Source: Vibrio lentus (GTDB lineage Bacteria; Pseudomonadota; Gammaproteobacteria; Enterobacterales; Vibrionaceae). Taken from it: DNA of 64,000 nucleotides. The stretch's first letter is position 1; every line of letters starts with the position of its first letter. Made by a program: the position numbers and the translations under genes. The stretch lies in assembly GCF_002875945.1 (NCBI RefSeq), contig NZ_MCZK01000172.1, forward strand, positions 1-64,000, given 5' to 3'. Positions 61,245-64,000 of the stretch are shown here, piece by piece. The notes under the pieces were generated by a model that was given only the letters and a program-made list of their open reading frames with translations, had not been told where the DNA came from and did no database searches.

Positions 61245-61724
61245 TTATACCGCGCCTTCAAAGCCCATTTGTCGCCACGCTTCGAATGCAATAATAGCAA
61301 CCGCGTTAGATAGGTTTAGGCTACGCGCGTCTGGCATCATTGGAATACGAATGCGTTGCTCCATTGGCATGCTTTCGATGAACTCAGCAGGTAGGCCGCG
61401 CGTTTCTGGGCCAAACATCAACACATCACCTTGTTGGAATTTTGCATCCACGTGGTGACCCGTAGTTTTGGTCGTGCAAGCGAAGATACGGAAATCACCT
61501 TCACGTTCATTTTCTAGATACTCAAGGAAGGCTTCTAGGTTCTTGTGACGCTTTACTCGCGCTAGGTCGTGGTAATCCAAGCCAGCACGACGAACTTTCT
61601 TCTCCTCAAAATCAAAGCCAAGTGGCTCAATCAGGTGCAGGTTTGCGCCGCAGTTAGCACATAGGCGGATGATGTTACCCGTATTGGGCGCAATTTCTGG
61701 TTCGTATAGAGCGATATCAAACAT
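61245..61724 (-). CDS. trmL: tRNA (cytidine(34)-2'-O)-methyltransferase TrmL
   Basis: TrmL (159 aa) methylates the wobble ribose in two leucine tRNAs. It is a minimal SPOUT methyltransferase: EIAPNTGNIIRLCANCGA, the knot motifs VLMFGPETRGLP and RIPMMPDARSLNLSNAVAI are all present. No strong ribosome site is seen before ATG 61724. It lies 135 bases downstream of sodA on the same strand. Confidence 0.95.
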   Translation of the reverse strand: MFDIALYEPEIAPNTGNIIRLCANCGANLHLIEPLGFDFEEKKVRRAGLDYHDLARVKRHKNLEAFLEYLENEREGDFRIFACTTKTTGHHVDAKFQQGDVLMFGPETRGLPAEFIESMPMEQRIRIPMMPDARSLNLSNAVAIIAFEAWRQMGFEGAV

Positions 61725-61859
61725 GTTGGTTCACAAGAATAATCAAAGATAGCCTGAGTATACGGTGGCAAGCTGAGTGAGTACAGTTCACCACCTCTGG
61801 TTATGCGAGTGACGGTATCAAGACTCGCTACTGTCGTTAGGCTTATGTAGCCGCTGAAC

Positions 61860-62471
61860 TTATTTAGTGAGAGCTTGCGCGTAGTTCTCAGAAACCGCAT
61901 CCCAATTCACCACATTCCACCATGCATTGATGTAATCAGGGCGACGGTTTTGGTAGCTGATGTAGTAGGCGTGTTCCCAAACGTCGAGCGCAAGAATTGG
62001 CTCGCCGTTACTGGCAACCGTATCCATCCACGGATTGTCTTGATTCGAAGTCGAGATGATCTTCAGTTGTCCTTCTTCTACCACTAACCAAGCAAAGCCG
62101 GAACCGAAGGTATTGATCGCCGCTTGCGCGAACAGCTCTTGGAACGCTTTGAAATCCCCGAATGTACTTTTGATAGCCTCACCAAGTTCGCCCGTCGGTT
62201 CACCACCGCCATCTTGAGACATGCAATTCCAATACAAAATGTGGTTGTAGTAACCGCCACCATTATTACGAACCGCAGGACTATGCTGGGAGATGTTTGC
62301 GAAGATCTCGGTTAGAGATTGCTGTTCAAGTTCACTGCCAGAGACCGCTGTAACAAACTTATCGTAGTAGGTTCTATGGTGCTTGCTGTAATGCACTTCC
62401 ATCGTTTTCGCATCAATGTAAGGTTCTAGAGCATCGTAAGCGTAGGGTAGAGCAGGGAAAGTGTGTGACAT
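61860..62471 (-). CDS. sodA: Superoxide dismutase [Mn]
   Basis: SodA (203 aa) converts superoxide to peroxide and oxygen. Metal ligands H27, H77, D163 and H167 can be read. GGGYYNHILYW with glycines, together with Gln144 in STSNQDNP, marks the manganese rather than the iron enzyme. Its expression under iron limitation is expected from the Fur box that overlaps the promoter. The ribosome site AAGGAGG and the ATG lie in the right arm of a 13-bp inverted repeat. It lies 76 bases after cpxA on the same strand with no terminator between. Confidence 0.96.
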   Translation of the reverse strand: MSHTFPALPYAYDALEPYIDAKTMEVHYSKHHRTYYDKFVTAVSGSELEQQSLTEIFANISQHSPAVRNNGGGYYNHILYWNCMSQDGGGEPTGELGEAIKSTFGDFKAFQELFAQAAINTFGSGFAWLVVEEGQLKIISTSNQDNPWMDTVASNGEPILALDVWEHAYYISYQNRRPDYINAWWNVVNWDAVSENYAQALTK

Positions 62472-62503
62472 GGTAAATCCTCCTTAATTAGAGGATTTAC
62501 CAT
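62470..62503 (-). promoter_or_regulatory. Inverted repeat masking the sodA start
   Basis: On the minus strand ATGGTAAATCCTC (62503-62491) pairs perfectly with GAGGATTTACCAT (62482-62470), loop TAATTAAG. The right arm holds most of the Shine-Dalgarno and the first two bases of the start codon; the left arm overlaps the likely -10. Confidence 0.8.
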
Positions 62504-62527
62504 AATGATAATAACAATCATTATCAA
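62499..62527 (-). promoter_or_regulatory. Fur box and promoter of sodA
   Basis: GATAATAACAATCATTATC (62507-62525) matches 17 of 19 bases of the Fur consensus GATAATGATAATCATTATC. It fills the spacer of a minus-strand promoter, TTGATA (62522-62527), 17 bp, TATGGT (62499-62504), the classical position for repression by iron-loaded Fur. Confidence 0.85.
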
Positions 62528-62547
62528 CTGTGATCTTTGTGGGGGTA

Positions 62548-63927
62548 TTACACCGGTAGGATAGGTAAGGTAATTTCCAGCTGTAATCCGCCTAACGTGC
62601 TGCGGCTGGCTGTGATGGTTCCGCTGTGTTGGCGAATCGCACTCTCAGTAATGGTTAACCCTAGTCCAGTGCCGCCTGAGTTACGATCTCGCGCCGTCGA
62701 AACACGATAGAACGGCCTGAAAATCGAATCGAGTTCGTCATCAGGCACACCATCGCCATTGTCATTCACGCGAATGGTCAGTTGATCGTTTAAAACGCTG
62801 AATTGCACATCGACTTGGTCTTTACCGTAATAGATGGCATTACGCGTAATATTGTCGAATGCACTCATTAAGAGTTTTGGATTACCAGAAATAGAACGAT
62901 CTGGGATATCGCAGAACGTCAGCTGTTTGCCCATCTGCTCGGCTTCAAACTGTGCGTCTTTTAATATCTCTTCCCATAGGCTTGAGAGAGGTTGAACCTC
63001 ACGAGTTATATGGCTGTCGACCTGCATGCGAGAGAGTGTCAGCAGTTCACTGATCATCTGTTCTAATCGCTGTGCTTCCATATCGATGCGTTCTAACTCT
63101 TGGCTTTCTCCTTGTTTTCGAATCGCAAGAGCATTGGCCATGCGCAGACGAGTCAATGGTGAGCGCAGCTCGTGTGAAATATCAGAAAGCAGGCGTTGTT
63201 GCCCTGAGATCATCTGGTTTACCGCTTCGACCATTTGGTTAAAGCTCTCACCCGCTTGTCTGAATTCTGATGTGCCTTTCTCGAGCTGAGGGTCGACCTC
63301 AAACTGACCTTTCGCTACACGTTGCGCTGCGCGTTCAAGCCTGCGAGCCGGTTGACTCAATGCCCAAGCTAACCAAAGCAAGAGCGGGGTACTCGCTAAC
63401 ATGACGGCAAGTAATAGCTGTAAAGGTTTATCAAACAGTCGCAGCAAAAATGGCGGTGGTTGGTTCCACTTCACTCCGGCGTACATCAACAGTTCTTCAC
63501 CGGCGAGTGTAATCGGCACTGGCCCTGCCACCATGTAGTGCCCGTAGAGCTTTTGCTTCGGCATCTCAGGGTTATCAATCGAGGTAACAAAGTTACGAAT
63601 CGCCTTAAGTTTATAGTCCGAATGTCTTTTCGAAGTAAGGACTGCACCCTCAAGATCGGTTAAATAGATACGAGCACGAGAATCCTTGCGGCTACGTGGT
63701 GCCTCAAGTTGGAAGACAATTTTGCCTAGATTCGGTTCTTTGGCGTAGCGCTTTTCGGTGATTTTAGCGATACGCTCTAATTTATTGAGATGATCGGCGG
63801 GCACATCTCGCGCCACTCGAGGATCGATGTGCGGCAGAGATAATACGGATAAAAGCACCAGTAACATGGTGAACCAAAAGATGGCAAAGATACGTCCATA
63901 TAAGCTAGTGATTTTAGGTATACGCAT
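62548..63927 (-). CDS. cpxA: Envelope stress sensor histidine kinase CpxA
   Basis: CpxA (459 aa) senses misfolded envelope proteins and controls CpxR. A first membrane helix (about 11-31), a periplasmic domain (32-165), a second helix (about 168-190), HAMP (191-243), HisKA with H252 in SHELRSPLTRLR, and the ATPase domain (N-box DNITRNAIYYGK, G-box GGTGLGLTI) follow in order. The ATG overlaps the cpxR stop by one base (TAATG), indicating coupling. sodA follows directly. Confidence 0.94.
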   Translation of the reverse strand: MRIPKITSLYGRIFAIFWFTMLLVLLSVLSLPHIDPRVARDVPADHLNKLERIAKITEKRYAKEPNLGKIVFQLEAPRSRKDSRARIYLTDLEGAVLTSKRHSDYKLKAIRNFVTSIDNPEMPKQKLYGHYMVAGPVPITLAGEELLMYAGVKWNQPPPFLLRLFDKPLQLLLAVMLASTPLLLWLAWALSQPARRLERAAQRVAKGQFEVDPQLEKGTSEFRQAGESFNQMVEAVNQMISGQQRLLSDISHELRSPLTRLRMANALAIRKQGESQELERIDMEAQRLEQMISELLTLSRMQVDSHITREVQPLSSLWEEILKDAQFEAEQMGKQLTFCDIPDRSISGNPKLLMSAFDNITRNAIYYGKDQVDVQFSVLNDQLTIRVNDNGDGVPDDELDSIFRPFYRVSTARDRNSGGTGLGLTITESAIRQHSGTITASRSTLGGLQLEITLPILPV

Positions 63928-64000
63928 TAACCTTCCTCTACCAGTAAATAGCCACGGCCACGTAAGGTTTTGATGCGAGACTTACCGTCAGTACGTTCTG
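63927..64000 (-). CDS. cpxR: Response regulator CpxR, C-terminal end (partial)
   Basis: The minus-strand frame entering from the right edge reads RTDGKSRIKTLRGRGYLLVEEG and then TAA at 63927-63929, the C-terminal wing of an OmpR/PhoB-type DNA-binding domain as in CpxR. The rest lies outside the window. Confidence 0.9.
   Translation of the reverse strand, partial: ERTDGKSRIKTLRGRGYLLVEEG

Overview
The window is a core-chromosome stretch of a gammaproteobacterium, almost certainly a Vibrio (Vibrionaceae, chromosome 1). RpoB (1342 aa) and RpoC (1400 aa) keep Escherichia coli residue numbering. The gene order is partly that of E. coli (secE-nusG-rplKAJL-rpoBC; rsd/nudC-hemE; yjaG/hupA-yjaH; purHD; prmA-dusB-fis; aroQ-accBC; cpxRA-sodA; aspA-fxsA) and partly Vibrio-specific. 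I suspect the Splendidus clade, but that rests on general impression only. I see no rRNA, tRNA, CRISPR array, prophage, integron or insertion sequence.

Layout. 1-12.3 kb: the end of tuf, secE-nusG and the rplKAJL-rpoBC transcription/translation cluster, with its promoter, leader, attenuator and processing-type hairpins. 12.6-24.5 kb: rsd/nudC, hemE, a uracil-DNA glycosylase-like gene coupled to a 2-hydroxyacid dehydrogenase, yjaG, a CNNM/CBS membrane protein, hupA-yjaH, purHD and zntR. 24.5-29.4 kb: prmA-dusB-fis and aroQ-accBC. 29.6-46.2 kb: an acetate-use region with acs, a DEDDh exonuclease, a cNMP/CBS/DUF294 protein, an HcaT-type transporter, a solute-symporter-fused hybrid histidine kinase (CrbS-like), a Fur-controlled fumC operon, a VC2705-type symporter with its DUF4212 small subunit, nhaP2 and a LuxR-type regulator (CrbR-like). 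46.4-60.3 kb: dsbD, an ArgR paralogue, pyrBI with a leader-peptide attenuator, the arginine deiminase genes (arcA, arcC, argF/arcB), a YfcC carrier that may be the arginine/ornithine exchanger, dcuA and aspA. 60.5-64 kb: fxsA, trmL, Fur-controlled sodA, cpxA and the end of cpxR.

How the genes work together. Three physiological modules stand out: acetate activation and uptake under the CrbS/CrbR two-component pair; fermentative/anaerobic amino acid use (arginine deiminase route, aspartase plus C4-dicarboxylate exchange); and an iron-starvation response in which the iron-free enzymes FumC and MnSOD each lie behind a near-perfect Fur box.

The most notable observations are not a new gene system. 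Two transporter genes are broken: nhaP2 by a single in-frame amber codon and dcuA by a one-base frameshift. There is a perfect 38-bp palindrome inside the DUF294 gene, and long perfect inverted repeats sit at the translation starts or leaders of sodA, dcuA, yjaH and rsd. A roughly 107-bp cruciform-like element lies between purH and purD. The ArgR paralogue has a changed ligand-binding motif. Promoters and operators are motif matches by eye; no search or folding program was run.
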